A stretch of DNA of 64,000 bases. It comes from Lichenibacterium dinghuense. Its GTDB lineage: Bacteria > Pseudomonadota > Alphaproteobacteria > Rhizobiales > Beijerinckiaceae. The DNA lies in the NCBI RefSeq assembly GCF_021730615.1, contig NZ_JAJLMN010000001.1, forward strand, positions 186,001-250,000. Reading direction: 5' to 3'. The notes beneath the pieces are model-generated. The model was not told where the DNA came from. It did not search any database and worked only from the letters and a program-made list of their open reading frames with translations. Shown here piece after piece: positions 8,401 to 16,694 of the stretch. The translations under genes were made by a program, and so were the position numbers. Within the stretch, counting starts at the first letter, position 1, and every line of letters starts with the position of its first letter.

Positions 8401-9576
8401 TCAGTTCTGGCGGGCCAGGCTGGGGGCTGCCGCCGGGCGGGACTCCGGCCTCGCCTCGGGCCCCTTGCCGTAGGGCCGGCGCCCCTCGGTGTATTCGCGC
8501 CACAGCAGCACGATGGCGGCCATCAGGGCCGGGCCGACGAAGAGCCCGACGAGGCCCCACGTCTCGACACCGCCGAGGATGCCGAACAGCACCCACAGGA
8601 ACGGCAGGCGCGTCGTGCCGCCGATCAGCACGGGGCGGATCAGGTGGTCGGCCAGGAAGGCCAGCACGCTGCCCCCAACCACGATCAGGATGGCGGCCAC
8701 CACCGAGCCGCTCGCCACCAGCACCGCGCCGACGATCAGGAACACCACCGTGACCGCAAAGGGCACCATGGCGCCGACGGCGGTGAGCGCGCCGAACAGG
8801 ATGGGGTGGGGCACGCCCGCGAAGGCGTAGGCGATGCCCATGATGAAGCCCTCGCCGAGGCCGACCAGCACGAGGCCGTCCACCGTGCCGTGGATGGAGG
8901 CCACCATCTGGCGGGCGACGCGCTCGCCCTTGGCGCCGAAGGCCTTGTTGCTCGCGTCGAGGCACTGCCGCACCACGTCGTCGCCCTCCTTGAACAGGAA
9001 GAACAGCGTCATCAGGGCGAAGAAGAACAGCACGGTGCGGTGCACGACCTGGCCGCCGACCGTGCGGCCGATCTCGGCGGCCTTGGCCTTGTTGACCCGC
9101 TCCGCCAGGCCATGGGTCTGCAATCCGCCGGCGAGGTTGTCCTGCCACCAATGCGTCACCGCGTCGGCGCCGAAGGGCAGGTGCGAGACGAACTCGGGTA
9201 CCGGGATGCCGGATGTGGTCGCCTGCCGGTACAGGTCAAGAACCGAATGCGCCTCGCGCACGGCCTCGAACAGCACGACGGCCAGCGGCAGGCCGAACAG
9301 CAGGCCGACCCCGAGCGTGAAGAGCCCCGGCAGCAGGACGTTGTGCTTGCCGGGCGGAAAGCGCCGCAGCGCCTTCTCGTAGAGCGGCCAGAAGGCGATC
9401 GACAGCACCGCCGCCCAGGCGAGCGCGGGCAGGAAGTCGTGGATGGTCCAGGCGCCGAGCCCGATCAGCACCGCGGACAGGATCAGCCGCGCGTTGCGCT
9501 GGCGCTGGGCCGGCACCGAGCCGTCGCCCTCACCCGCCAAGGCATCCCGGCGCAGGGGCGTTTCGATGGTCGTCAT
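8401..9576 (-). CDS. AI-2E family transporter (permease, PF01594 type)
   Basis: The protein has 391 residues from the ATG at 9576, chosen because GAGGG stands 8 bases upstream. A longer start at 9609 would run through a terminator-like hairpin. The architecture is that of the AI-2E/YdiK family: paired hydrophobic segments near the N terminus (LIGLGAWTIHDFLPALAWAAVLSIAF), a soluble middle section, and a block of hydrophobic helices at the C terminus that includes PILFGALTAVGAMVPF. The family contains putative exporters of small molecules and sodium/proton antiporters, so autoinducer-2 transport must not be assumed. No lux genes are nearby. Confidence 0.85.
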   Translation of the reverse strand: MTTIETPLRRDALAGEGDGSVPAQRQRNARLILSAVLIGLGAWTIHDFLPALAWAAVLSIAFWPLYEKALRRFPPGKHNVLLPGLFTLGVGLLFGLPLAVVLFEAVREAHSVLDLYRQATTSGIPVPEFVSHLPFGADAVTHWWQDNLAGGLQTHGLAERVNKAKAAEIGRTVGGQVVHRTVLFFFALMTLFFLFKEGDDVVRQCLDASNKAFGAKGERVARQMVASIHGTVDGLVLVGLGEGFIMGIAYAFAGVPHPILFGALTAVGAMVPFAVTVVFLIVGAVLVASGSVVAAILIVVGGSVLAFLADHLIRPVLIGGTTRLPFLWVLFGILGGVETWGLVGLFVGPALMAAIVLLWREYTEGRRPYGKGPEARPESRPAAAPSLARQN

Positions 9577-9602
9577 GGTCGCGGCCCTCGGCATGCGCGA
9601 AA

Positions 9603-9628
9603 GGGGCACCGGCGTCTGCCGGTGCCCC
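9603..9628 (-). terminator. Strong intrinsic-terminator-like hairpin
   Basis: GGGGCACCGGC and its perfect complement form an 11-bp stem with a 4-nt loop. Read on the minus strand it follows the small secreted-protein gene (stop at 9694) and is followed by TTTC. It probably ends that transcript, and it also separates it from the AI-2E gene. Confidence 0.55.
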
Positions 9629-9693
9629 CAGACAAACGGGGGAAAAGACGATTTCGATCGGGGCCGCCGAAAAGGCGCGCGCCCCGACCGAGG

Positions 9694-9930
9694 TCAGCGG
9701 ACGGTGCGCGTCGTCGTGACGGTGCGGCCCATGGGCCCGCCGCGCATGACCTTCTTGACGACGGTGCGACCGCCGAACGGCCCCCGGCGCACGGTCTTCG
9801 TGACCACGACGGCGGCGTCGATCACGGGGGCCTGCGCGATGCCGGCCGGGCCCACGGGCATGGCTTCGGCGGCGCCGGCGAATCCGAGACCGAGGATGGT
9901 CGCTGCGGCGAGAGTGGCGATGATCTTCAT
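9694..9930 (-). CDS. Small basic exported protein of unknown function
   Basis: The protein has 78 residues from the ATG at 9930. A signal peptide is evident at residues 1-23 (MKIIATLAAATILGLGFAGAAEA). The mature part is very basic and repetitive, with RRGPFGGRTVVKKV and RGGPMGRTVTTTRTVR. I do not recognise a characterised family. Short exported Arg/Gly/Val-rich proteins of this type are common in Methylobacterium-like bacteria. A terminator-like hairpin follows at 9603-9628, so it is probably transcribed alone. Confidence 0.6.
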   Translation of the reverse strand: MKIIATLAAATILGLGFAGAAEAMPVGPAGIAQAPVIDAAVVVTKTVRRGPFGGRTVVKKVMRGGPMGRTVTTTRTVR

Positions 9931-10121
9931 GGGTTGTGCTCCGAACGTTCGATGCACATCCACAACGCAACGGCGACGTTCAAGTTTCGAGCCCGGACGT
10001 CTCGATGGTGAACACCGGCGTCGGACCGACCTCCGATGGATGCGGGTGGATGGGCACGACGTCCGTTGCCGCTCCGCGCCATCGAACCTACATAGCGCTC
10101 ACAACCTGGGAGGGCAGCGCC

Positions 10122-10352
10122 ATGGTCGACGGGCGATCGAACGGCACCGGGGCCGAGCGCCCCCTCGCGAGCCGCGCCGAGTTCGACGCTCTGGGCGAGA
10201 TCATCGCGGCCACCATCGCCATGGCGGCGCGGACGCGGAGCGCGGCCGCCACGGCCCTCCTCGAACGCGCCCTGGAAACGCTGGACGAGCGCGTCCGCAC
10301 CATGGGGGGACAGAAAGACGACGGGCCGCAGAGCGGCTTGAGGCCGTCTTAA
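10122..10352 (+). CDS. Short hypothetical protein
   Basis: Starting at the ATG at 10122, which has GGGAGGG 9 bases upstream, the product has 76 residues. Residues 20-65 are predicted to be helical, with Ala-rich repeats (IIAATIAMAARTRSAAATALL). The frame extends upstream to 9936, but that part looks non-coding. No domain is recognised and there is no signal peptide. The good ribosome binding site is the main support. Confidence 0.45.
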   Translation: MVDGRSNGTGAERPLASRAEFDALGEIIAATIAMAARTRSAAATALLERALETLDERVRTMGGQKDDGPQSGLRPS

Positions 10353-10409
10353 CCAGTTCGACGGTCAAGTCGGTCGGATCGCGAACCAGGACGGACGGAC
10401 CGACACGCC

Positions 10410-11039
10410 ATGAGGCTCTTCCAGCTTTCCGCCATCGCGGCCCTGGCTCTGTCGCTCGCCGGCCCGGCGCTGGCCCAGGAGGCCGGCGACTGCGACATGC
10501 TGTGCCGGCTCAAGGGATACCTGTCCACGGACCACATGGCGGCCCAGCCCGCCGAGGAGGCGCCCGCGCGGGCGCCCGCCAAGGTCCGACATCCGCGCGC
10601 GGCGGCGGCCCACAAGGCCGCACCGGCGAAGCCGGTCGCCGTCGCGGCGGCGCCGACCGCCCCGCCGCCCGCGAGCTATCCCGCGCCCCGCGCGTCCGCG
10701 CCGATCCCCGCGGCGCCGCGGCGCGAGGCGGCGCAGCGGGCCGAGCCGGTCGCTCCGCCGCGGGTCGCCAGGGCGGAGAAACACGAAGCCGCCGTCGCGG
10801 CCCCCGCCGCGCCGAAAGCGCCCACGCCGGCCAGGACCGCTCCGGCCCCGAAGGCCATCGCCGCGTCGGAGCGGGCGCCCGAGCCCCGCCCGCGCGCGCC
10901 GCGGCCCGTCGCCGCGGCGGCGGCCCCGAAGCCGGCCGCGCAGCCGAGCGTCGCTGCTGCGGCGAAGCCGACCCGGACGGCCTCCCTGTCGGCCGTCATC
11001 CCGGGCAGCGCGCCGGCCGTGCAGGCCGGCTTCCACTGA
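10410..11039 (+). CDS. Exported Ala/Pro-rich protein of unknown function
   Basis: The protein has 209 residues. It starts with a clear signal peptide (MRLFQLSAIAALALSLAGPALA, residues 1-22), then a short Cys-containing segment (GDCDMLCRLKGYLST, residues 26-40) whose two cysteines could form a disulfide. About 150 residues of low-complexity Ala/Pro/Lys/Arg sequence follow. Such tails often mark periplasmic or cell-wall-associated proteins. No known domain is visible. The downstream NDH-2 gene is convergent, with stops 12 bases apart. Confidence 0.6.
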   Translation: MRLFQLSAIAALALSLAGPALAQEAGDCDMLCRLKGYLSTDHMAAQPAEEAPARAPAKVRHPRAAAAHKAAPAKPVAVAAAPTAPPPASYPAPRASAPIPAAPRREAAQRAEPVAPPRVARAEKHEAAVAAPAAPKAPTPARTAPAPKAIAASERAPEPRPRAPRPVAAAAAPKPAAQPSVAAAAKPTRTASLSAVIPGSAPAVQAGFH

Positions 11040-11050
11040 AGCGCGGAGCG

Positions 11051-12403
11051 TCAGTCCACCTTCAGCATGGCCCGGTGGTCGGCGATGCCGTCGAGGTAGC
11101 CGAACTCCTGCCGGGTTTCCGGACGGATGGAGGTGATGAGGCGGGCCCCCCGGCCGTAGGTGATCCAGGCCCAGACCCAGTTCAGGTAGACGGTGAGCCG
11201 GTTGCGCGCGCCGATCAGGAAGAACAGGTGGACGACGCTCCACAGGAGCCAGCCGATCACCCCGGTCATCTTCACCTTGCCGAGGTCGGCGATGGCGGCG
11301 GAACGCCCGACCATGGCCAGTTGGCCCTGGTCGTCATATTTGAAGGGCGGCGGCAGCGGCTCGCCGATCAGGCGGCGCATCAGCACCTTGGCGACGTGCT
11401 CGCCCTGCTGCTTGGCCACGGGGGCGACGCCCGGCAGGCGCCGGCCGTCGTGCTCCATGTAGGTGCAGTCGCCGACCGCGTAGACGTCCTTCTGGCCGAT
11501 CACGGCGCAATGCTCGTCGATCATCACGGCGTTGCCGCGGCCCTTCTGGCCGCCGACCCAGTCGGCGACGGGCGTGGCGGCCGTGCCGGCAGCCCAGAGC
11601 ACGTTGGCCGACAGGATGCGCTCGCCGCCCGCGATCACGCCGTCGCGATCGACCGTGTCGACCTGACAGCCGGTCTTGACCTCGACGCCGAGGTCCTCGA
11701 GGTGCCGGCGCGCGTAGTCCGACAGGTGCTGCGGGAAGCCCGCCAGCAGGCCGGGGCCGCCCTCGCAGAGGACGATGCGGGCCCAGGTGGGCTGGATGCG
11801 GCGGAAGTCGCGCGCGAGAGTGGAATGGGCGAGTTCGGCGATGGCGCCCGCCATCTCGACGCCGGTCGGCCCGCCGCCCACCACGACGAAGGTCAGGAGC
11901 TTGCGGATCTCGTTCGGATCGGTGCGGCTCTCGGCCCATTCGAAGGCGGCCAGCAGCGACGAGCGCAGCGCCAGCGCCTGGTCGAGCGTCTTCAGCACGT
12001 GGGCGTGCTCTGCCCATTCGTCGTGGCCGAACCAGGAATAGACCGAGCCCGTCGCCAGCACGAGGTAGTCGTAGGGGATCTCGGGAACGCCCTTGACGCG
12101 CACCAGCTTGTTCTCGGTGTCGACGCCCTCGACCTCGCCCATCAGCGTGCCGACGCGCGGCATGTCGGTGAACAGGCCGCGCACCGGCACGGCGATGTCG
12201 GACGGCGCGAGCGCCGCCGTCGCCACTTGGTACAGCAGCGGCTGGAACAGGTTGTGGTTGGTCTTGTCGATCACGGTGACGAAGGCCGGCGCGAGGTTCA
12301 GGCCGCGGGCGACCGACAGGCCGCCGAAGCCGGCGCCGATCACCACGACGCGGGGCAGGTTCTTGGGGTCGGTCGCGACCTTGGCGTCGGGGCTGGGCGG
12401 CAT
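11051..12403 (-). CDS. ndh: Type II NADH:quinone oxidoreductase (NDH-2)
   Basis: The protein has 450 residues. The first dinucleotide-binding motif is GAGFGG at residues 23-28 (FAD) and the second is GGGPTG at residues 176-181 (NADH). The quinone-site signature FQPLLYQVATAALAPSDIA lies near residues 53-71, and a C-terminal hydrophobic membrane-anchoring helix is present (GWLLWSVVHLFFLIGARNR). It oxidises NADH at the inner face of the membrane and reduces quinone without pumping protons. The length and the C-terminal anchor match the bacterial NDH-2 group. It stands alone. The pyrB gene lies upstream on the same strand, with its stop 77 bases from this start. Confidence 0.9.
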   Translation of the reverse strand: MPPSPDAKVATDPKNLPRVVVIGAGFGGLSVARGLNLAPAFVTVIDKTNHNLFQPLLYQVATAALAPSDIAVPVRGLFTDMPRVGTLMGEVEGVDTENKLVRVKGVPEIPYDYLVLATGSVYSWFGHDEWAEHAHVLKTLDQALALRSSLLAAFEWAESRTDPNEIRKLLTFVVVGGGPTGVEMAGAIAELAHSTLARDFRRIQPTWARIVLCEGGPGLLAGFPQHLSDYARRHLEDLGVEVKTGCQVDTVDRDGVIAGGERILSANVLWAAGTAATPVADWVGGQKGRGNAVMIDEHCAVIGQKDVYAVGDCTYMEHDGRRLPGVAPVAKQQGEHVAKVLMRRLIGEPLPPPFKYDDQGQLAMVGRSAAIADLGKVKMTGVIGWLLWSVVHLFFLIGARNRLTVYLNWVWAWITYGRGARLITSIRPETRQEFGYLDGIADHRAMLKVD

Positions 12404-12479
12404 CCTGGCGGTTCCCTCGCGGGTGGTGTGTAGCTTTTGACAATGGAACGGGCGGCGCCGCGTTTCGTTTCCGGTGCGG

Positions 12480-13412
12480 TCAGCCGCACACCATCTGAAA
12501 CAGCGCGGTGCGCAGCGGCGGCCCGTAGTCGGCCTGCCGGAAATAGGCCGCCTGCGGCAGCGGGTCGACGTCGAGCGCGATCTCCTCGTTGCGCGGCAGC
12601 GGATGGAGGATGCGCGCCTCGGGCCGCATGCGCTCGGCGATGGCGCGGTCGAGCACGAAGCGGTCCTTCACGGTCTGGAACATCGCCTCGTCGGTGAACC
12701 ATTCCTTCTGGGGACGCGTCATGTAGAGCACGTCGACGCGGGACACGAGGTCGGACCAGTCGTCGGTCTCGGAATAGGGCACGCCCGCGCGGTCGAGCGC
12801 GTCGCGCACGTCGGAGCCGACGCGGAGCTCCGGCACCGACACGAAGTGGACCCGCGCGCCCGGACACTGGGCCAGCAGCGTCACGAGCGAGCGCACGGTG
12901 CGCGAGTAGCGGCAGTCGCCCACGAAGGCGATCTCCACGTCCGAGGTCCGGCCGAGCTCGCGCTGGATGGTATAGAGGTCGAGCACCGCCTGCGTCGGGT
13001 GCTGGCCCGCGCCGGAACCGGCGTTGAACAGGGGCACGTCGAGCCCGAGCCGCTCGAAGTTGCGGGCCACCACGTAGGGGGCGTCCTCGTCCTGGTGGCG
13101 CAGCACCAGCGCCTTCGGCCGGTAGCCGCCGACGATGCGCGTGGTGTCCTCCAGGATCTCGCCCTTAGCCGCGGAGGAGAACTTGCCGGCGTCCTCCGTG
13201 TAGATCACCTGGGCGCCGAGGCGGACGGCGGCGAGCTGGAAGGACATGCGGGTGCGGGTGGAGGGCTGATAGAACAGCATCACCACGGCCTCGTCGCGGA
13301 AGATCGGCTCGGGCCGGGCATCGAGGAGCCTCGTCGTGCGCTCCGCCAGTTCGGCGAAGACGTCGGGCGTGAAGATCCCGGCGTCGAGGATGGATCGTCC
13401 CTTGAGCGACAT
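12480..13412 (-). CDS. pyrB: Aspartate carbamoyltransferase catalytic subunit
   Basis: The product has 310 residues from the ATG at 13412 (MSLKGRSILDAG). It catalyses carbamoyl phosphate plus aspartate to carbamoyl aspartate, the first committed step of pyrimidine synthesis. The STRTR phosphate-binding motif is at residues 51-55, the mobile-loop Lys83 within SSAAKGE, HPTQ at 137-140, and HPLPR near the C terminus. These separate it from ornithine carbamoyltransferase (FEKxSTRTR, HPxQ followed by D-loop). No pyrI regulatory subunit or pyrX/pyrC type I gene adjoins it. The pyrD-C-F-E cassette follows 1 kb upstream on the same strand, separated by a MAPEG gene on the other strand. Confidence 0.9.
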   Translation of the reverse strand: MSLKGRSILDAGIFTPDVFAELAERTTRLLDARPEPIFRDEAVVMLFYQPSTRTRMSFQLAAVRLGAQVIYTEDAGKFSSAAKGEILEDTTRIVGGYRPKALVLRHQDEDAPYVVARNFERLGLDVPLFNAGSGAGQHPTQAVLDLYTIQRELGRTSDVEIAFVGDCRYSRTVRSLVTLLAQCPGARVHFVSVPELRVGSDVRDALDRAGVPYSETDDWSDLVSRVDVLYMTRPQKEWFTDEAMFQTVKDRFVLDRAIAERMRPEARILHPLPRNEEIALDVDPLPQAAYFRQADYGPPLRTALFQMVCG

Positions 13413-13600
13413 GGCGTGGTCCCGCGGCGGCACTGCCCGCCCCTGTGCCACGCTGGCGCGGAAAAGGACACCATCGCCGGATGGAAAGGGTTTGCGGGGC
13501 GTCAACCGACGCCGGCGGCGGTGCACCTTCCGGCGCGCTCGCGCATTGGAGCGGAGCCGCAGCCCCCGCGGCTGAGCCTCTGAAACGAAAGACGAATCGC

Positions 13601-13999
13601 GTGCTGTTTCCCGTCACGACATCCATCTTCGCCGCCGTTCTGGCGCTGGTCTACGTGGTCCTGGCCGGCTGGGTCATGGCGGGGCGCACCACCAAGCACA
13701 CGCTGGAGGGCGACGGCGGCGACCCGGAGCTGCAGAAGCGCGTGCGCGCGCACGGCAACTTCGGCGAATACGTGCCGCTCGCCCTGATCGTCATCGGCCT
13801 CTACGAGGGTGGCGGCGGCAGCCACGGCCTGGTGCTGGCGCTGCTGTGGGCGCTGCTGATCGGCCGCCTGCTGCACCCCGTGGGCCTCTTCGCCCGGCCC
13901 AACACCGTGCCGATGTTCGCCTGCCGGGGCGGCGGCATGCTGCTGACGCTGCTGTCGATCGCCGTGGGCGCGGTGGCGCTGATCGTCGCGCACGCCTGA
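13601..13999 (+). CDS. MAPEG family integral membrane protein
   Basis: The chosen GTG start at 13601 gives 132 residues, the normal MAPEG length, and starts right before the first membrane helix. Four hydrophobic segments are visible. The conserved ELQKRVRAHGNFGEYVPLAL stretch (about residues 42-61) carries the glutathione-contacting Arg and Asn pattern of the family, and RPNTVPMFACRGGG lies near residue 105. Members are glutathione transferases or peroxidases of the inner membrane; bacterial ones are mostly uncharacterised. It is convergent with the PyrE-like gene. Confidence 0.82.
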   Translation: MLFPVTTSIFAAVLALVYVVLAGWVMAGRTTKHTLEGDGGDPELQKRVRAHGNFGEYVPLALIVIGLYEGGGGSHGLVLALLWALLIGRLLHPVGLFARPNTVPMFACRGGGMLLTLLSIAVGAVALIVAHA

Positions 14000-14014
14000 G
14001 CGGAGGCACAGCCC

Positions 14015-14746
14015 TCAGGCCCGGGCCGCCGCCATGGCGGTGGCCAGCCGCGGCCAGTCCTTCTTCGGGCTCCACACGACGTTCAGCGCCGCGACGTCTC
14101 CCGCCACCGCGGGGTCGTCCTGCGCGAACTGCCCGAAGGGCTTGCGCACCACGGCCACGACGGGGAGGCTCCGGCCGGGCCGCGGCTCGTAGACCTCGCC
14201 CACCGTCTCGGACCGGTTGAGGAAGCACAGGATGCCCGCGACCGTCGCCCCGTAGCCCTCGATCTGCGCGACGAGCTTGGCCGTGGTCGAGAAGTTGTTG
14301 CACACGTCCTCGACGATGAACCAGCGCTCGCCCGCCTCCGGCTCGTGGCGCGAGAAGGCCAGCTCGGAGCTTTCCCGCGCCGTGGCAGAGGCCGCCGCCG
14401 TGACCTTCTTCTCGGGGTAGATGTAGCCGCGGCCCGCCTCCAGCGCGAGCTGGTAGGCGAAGGCCTTGCCGCCCTCGGGCGCGCCGATGAAGCCCGAGGC
14501 GTTCGCGACGTCGACGCCCCGTTCGGCCGCGAGGGCGAGCAGACGGCGCGCGAAAACCTGCAGCAGCGCCGGCCGACGCTCGGCGCGGGCGAAGTTGACG
14601 TAGACGTCGCCGACGTACTGCCGGCCGGCCGCGTCCTTGCCGGCGTAGCCGACGAGCGGCCCGGCGCGGCGGCCGTCCGGGTCGCGCGGCGCCTCGTAGA
14701 AGGCGCCGGCGTCGCGCAGGAGATCGAGCGGGTCGGCGTCGGTCAT
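14015..14746 (-). CDS. Orotate phosphoribosyltransferase-like protein with atypical PRPP loop
   Basis: The 243-residue protein starts in a 4-base overlap with the stop of pyrF, as the last gene of a pyrD-C-F-E cassette. Its position and a type I PRTase-like hydrophobic-ED motif at residues 143-155 (FIVEDVCNNFSTT) indicate the pyrE role: orotate plus PRPP to OMP. In ordinary PyrE the motif reads VEDVxTTGxS. Here CNNFST replaces the Thr-Thr-Gly-x-Ser core, and the flexible-loop KxHG segment is not evident (YPEKKV at 110-115 is the nearest). It may be a divergent OPRTase or a PRTase-like protein with another role. The annotation rests mostly on context. Confidence 0.6.
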   Translation of the reverse strand: MTDADPLDLLRDAGAFYEAPRDPDGRRAGPLVGYAGKDAAGRQYVGDVYVNFARAERRPALLQVFARRLLALAAERGVDVANASGFIGAPEGGKAFAYQLALEAGRGYIYPEKKVTAAASATARESSELAFSRHEPEAGERWFIVEDVCNNFSTTAKLVAQIEGYGATVAGILCFLNRSETVGEVYEPRPGRSLPVVAVVRKPFGQFAQDDPAVAGDVAALNVVWSPKKDWPRLATAMAAARA

Positions 14747-15618
14747 CGGTTGTGGCTCTGGATCTCGCGGGTGAGGCGGAGCGTCTCGGCGCGGGCCGCC
14801 GCGGCGAAGTCTTCGCCGCCGGACGCGTAGATGATCCCGCGCGACGAGTTGATGACCATGCCGCGCCCCCGCGCGTCGCGGCCCGCCACGACGGTGAGGC
14901 GCACGTCGCCGCCCTGGGCGCCGACGCCGGGGATCAGGATCGGCATGTCGCCGACGACCGCCCGCACGGCCGCGAGTTCGGCCGGGTAGGTGGCGCCGAC
15001 GACGACGGCGCAGTTGTCGTTCCCGTTCCAGTTCTCGGCGACGCGCCGCGCCACGGCGCGGTAGAGCGGCTCGCCGCCGACCCGGAGATCCTGGAACTCG
15101 CCGCCGCCGGGGTTCGAGGTGCGCACCAGGACGATCGTGCCGCGGTCGGCCCGCGCCAAGAACGGGGCGAGCGATTCCGCGCCGAGGTAGGGGTGGACCG
15201 TGATGGCGTCGGCGCCGAGCCGGTCGAAGCTGTCCTCGACGTAGCCGGCGTTGGTCGAGCCGATGTCGCCGCGCTTGGCGTCGTAGATCACCGGCACGGC
15301 GGGCGCGGCGGCCCGGACGTGGCGCATGAGCGAGCCCAGCGCCGCCACGCCCGGCGCGCCGAAGCGCTCGAAGAAGGCCGCGTTGGGCTTGAACGCGCAG
15401 GCGAGGTCGGCCGTGGCGTCGACGATCGCCGCGCAGAACCGCCCCACCGCGGCGGCCTTCGCGGCGTCGTCCGGTGCGGGGCCGGCCGCGGCGCGCAGGT
15501 GCTCGGGCAGCCGCTCCCAGTCGGGGTCGAGCCCGACCGAGACGAAGAGCCCGGCGTCCCAGCGCGCCTCGAGCAGCGCGCGGAAGGTCCGCCGCGCCGC
15601 GTGGTCCGCGGGCGTCAC
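14743..15618 (-). CDS. pyrF: Orotidine 5'-phosphate decarboxylase, subfamily 2
   Basis: From the GTG at 15618, which overlaps the pyrC stop, the protein has 291 residues. It contains the catalytic D-x-K-R-x-D array as DAKRGDIGST (Asp113, Lys115, Asp118), the substrate loop GLDPDWERLP near residue 29, and the C-terminal phosphate-binding VINSSRGIIYA. It decarboxylates OMP to UMP. The length and the KRGDIGST sequence mark the type 2 subfamily (mycobacterial/cyanobacterial-like). Most alphaproteobacteria carry the shorter type 1 enzyme, so transfer of the cassette is possible. Confidence 0.9.
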   Translation of the reverse strand: MTPADHAARRTFRALLEARWDAGLFVSVGLDPDWERLPEHLRAAAGPAPDDAAKAAAVGRFCAAIVDATADLACAFKPNAAFFERFGAPGVAALGSLMRHVRAAAPAVPVIYDAKRGDIGSTNAGYVEDSFDRLGADAITVHPYLGAESLAPFLARADRGTIVLVRTSNPGGGEFQDLRVGGEPLYRAVARRVAENWNGNDNCAVVVGATYPAELAAVRAVVGDMPILIPGVGAQGGDVRLTVVAGRDARGRGMVINSSRGIIYASGGEDFAAAARAETLRLTREIQSHNR

Positions 15619-16694
15619 GCCTGCACCCGCCACTTCAGCGTCTCGCCGGCGCACATCGGCACCACCGTGTCGCCCATGCCGGGCGCCTCGACCTCGGCCG
15701 GGACGCGCCAGGGCTCCTCGACCAGGGTCAGGCTCTCGGCGCTGACGTCGTAGCCGTAGAAGCGCGCCCCGAACTCCGACAGGAACGGGTCGAGCCGGTC
15801 GAGCTTGTTCTCGCGGTCGAACAGGTCGACCAGCAGCGGCAGCGCCGCCATGGTGTTCCACACGCCGCAGGCCGAGCCTTCATTCTCCTTGCGCCGTCGC
15901 AGATGGGCGGCGTCGTCGCCGCCGTAGAAGAAGCGCGGGTGCCCGGACAGGGCGATCTCGTTCAGCGCCGCGCGGTCGTCGCGCCACTTCGGCTGGGGCT
16001 TGCAGCCGCAGTGGACGCGCATCAGCCCGCCGCTGGCCTTCGAATAGCCGAGCACGTCGTCGACCGTGGTGAACAGGTGGTGCACCGTGATGGAGGCGCC
16101 GACGTTCTCGTCCTGCGCCTTCACCCAGTCCACCGCGGCGCGGCTTGTGATGTGCTCCATCGTCAGCCTCAGCTTCGGGAAGCGCGCGCGAATGCGGTCG
16201 AGGATGGCCGTGAAGCCCGCCTCCTTGTTGAGCCCCTCGATGTCGTCGCTCGGGTGCTCGCCGTGGAACTGGACGACGAGCCCCACCTCTTCGGCGGCCT
16301 CCAGCGCCGGATAGATCCGGTCGTAGTCCTGCACGCCGTTGCCGGAATGCGTGGTCACCATGAAGGGGTAGACCTTGCCGAGGCCGACGCCGAGCGCGCG
16401 GGCCTCGCTCACGGTGTCGCCCGTGGTGGATTCCGTGATCTGGATCGTCATCACCGGCTCGAAGGTCGTCGCCGGGTCATGCGCGCGCGCGCGGGCGAGC
16501 AGCGCGTCGCGGTACCAGACCGCCCGCTCGCCGGTCAGCACGGGAGGCGTGATGTTGGGCATGGCCACGATGCGGCGGCGCCAGCCGCTGTCGAGGAACA
16601 CCGGCACGAGAAAGTCGAGCATCGGGCCGTCGCGGAAGTGGGCGTGCCAGTTGTCGGGCGCGCGGAGCCGGATCGTGCGGGGTTCTGTGCTCAA
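15615..16694 (-). CDS. pyrC: Dihydroorotase, monofunctional class II (E. coli PyrC type)
   Basis: A TTG start at 16694, overlapping the pyrD stop, gives 359 residues and puts the metal-binding WHAHFRDG (His17, His19, Arg21) at the usual distance from the N terminus. The metal-bridging lysine is Lys107 in LGKVYPF. FHGEHP, MEHIT and the catalytic-aspartate region YGGDDAAHLRRRKE also agree with the E. coli-type enzyme, which cyclises carbamoyl aspartate to dihydroorotate. Alphaproteobacteria more often use the class I PyrC. No other start codon preserves the HxH segment at this spacing except a much longer open frame upstream that overlaps pyrD. Confidence 0.88.
   Translation of the reverse strand: MSTEPRTIRLRAPDNWHAHFRDGPMLDFLVPVFLDSGWRRRIVAMPNITPPVLTGERAVWYRDALLARARAHDPATTFEPVMTIQITESTTGDTVSEARALGVGLGKVYPFMVTTHSGNGVQDYDRIYPALEAAEEVGLVVQFHGEHPSDDIEGLNKEAGFTAILDRIRARFPKLRLTMEHITSRAAVDWVKAQDENVGASITVHHLFTTVDDVLGYSKASGGLMRVHCGCKPQPKWRDDRAALNEIALSGHPRFFYGGDDAAHLRRRKENEGSACGVWNTMAALPLLVDLFDRENKLDRLDPFLSEFGARFYGYDVSAESLTLVEEPWRVPAEVEAPGMGDTVVPMCAGETLKWRVQA

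Noticed and set aside
8644-12433. Long plus-strand open frames (455 and 996 residues) running opposite the AI-2E and NDH-2 genes
   Set aside because: Their translations show His/Gln/Arg-rich shadow composition and cross several real genes and a terminator hairpin; the minus-strand products have full domain motifs.
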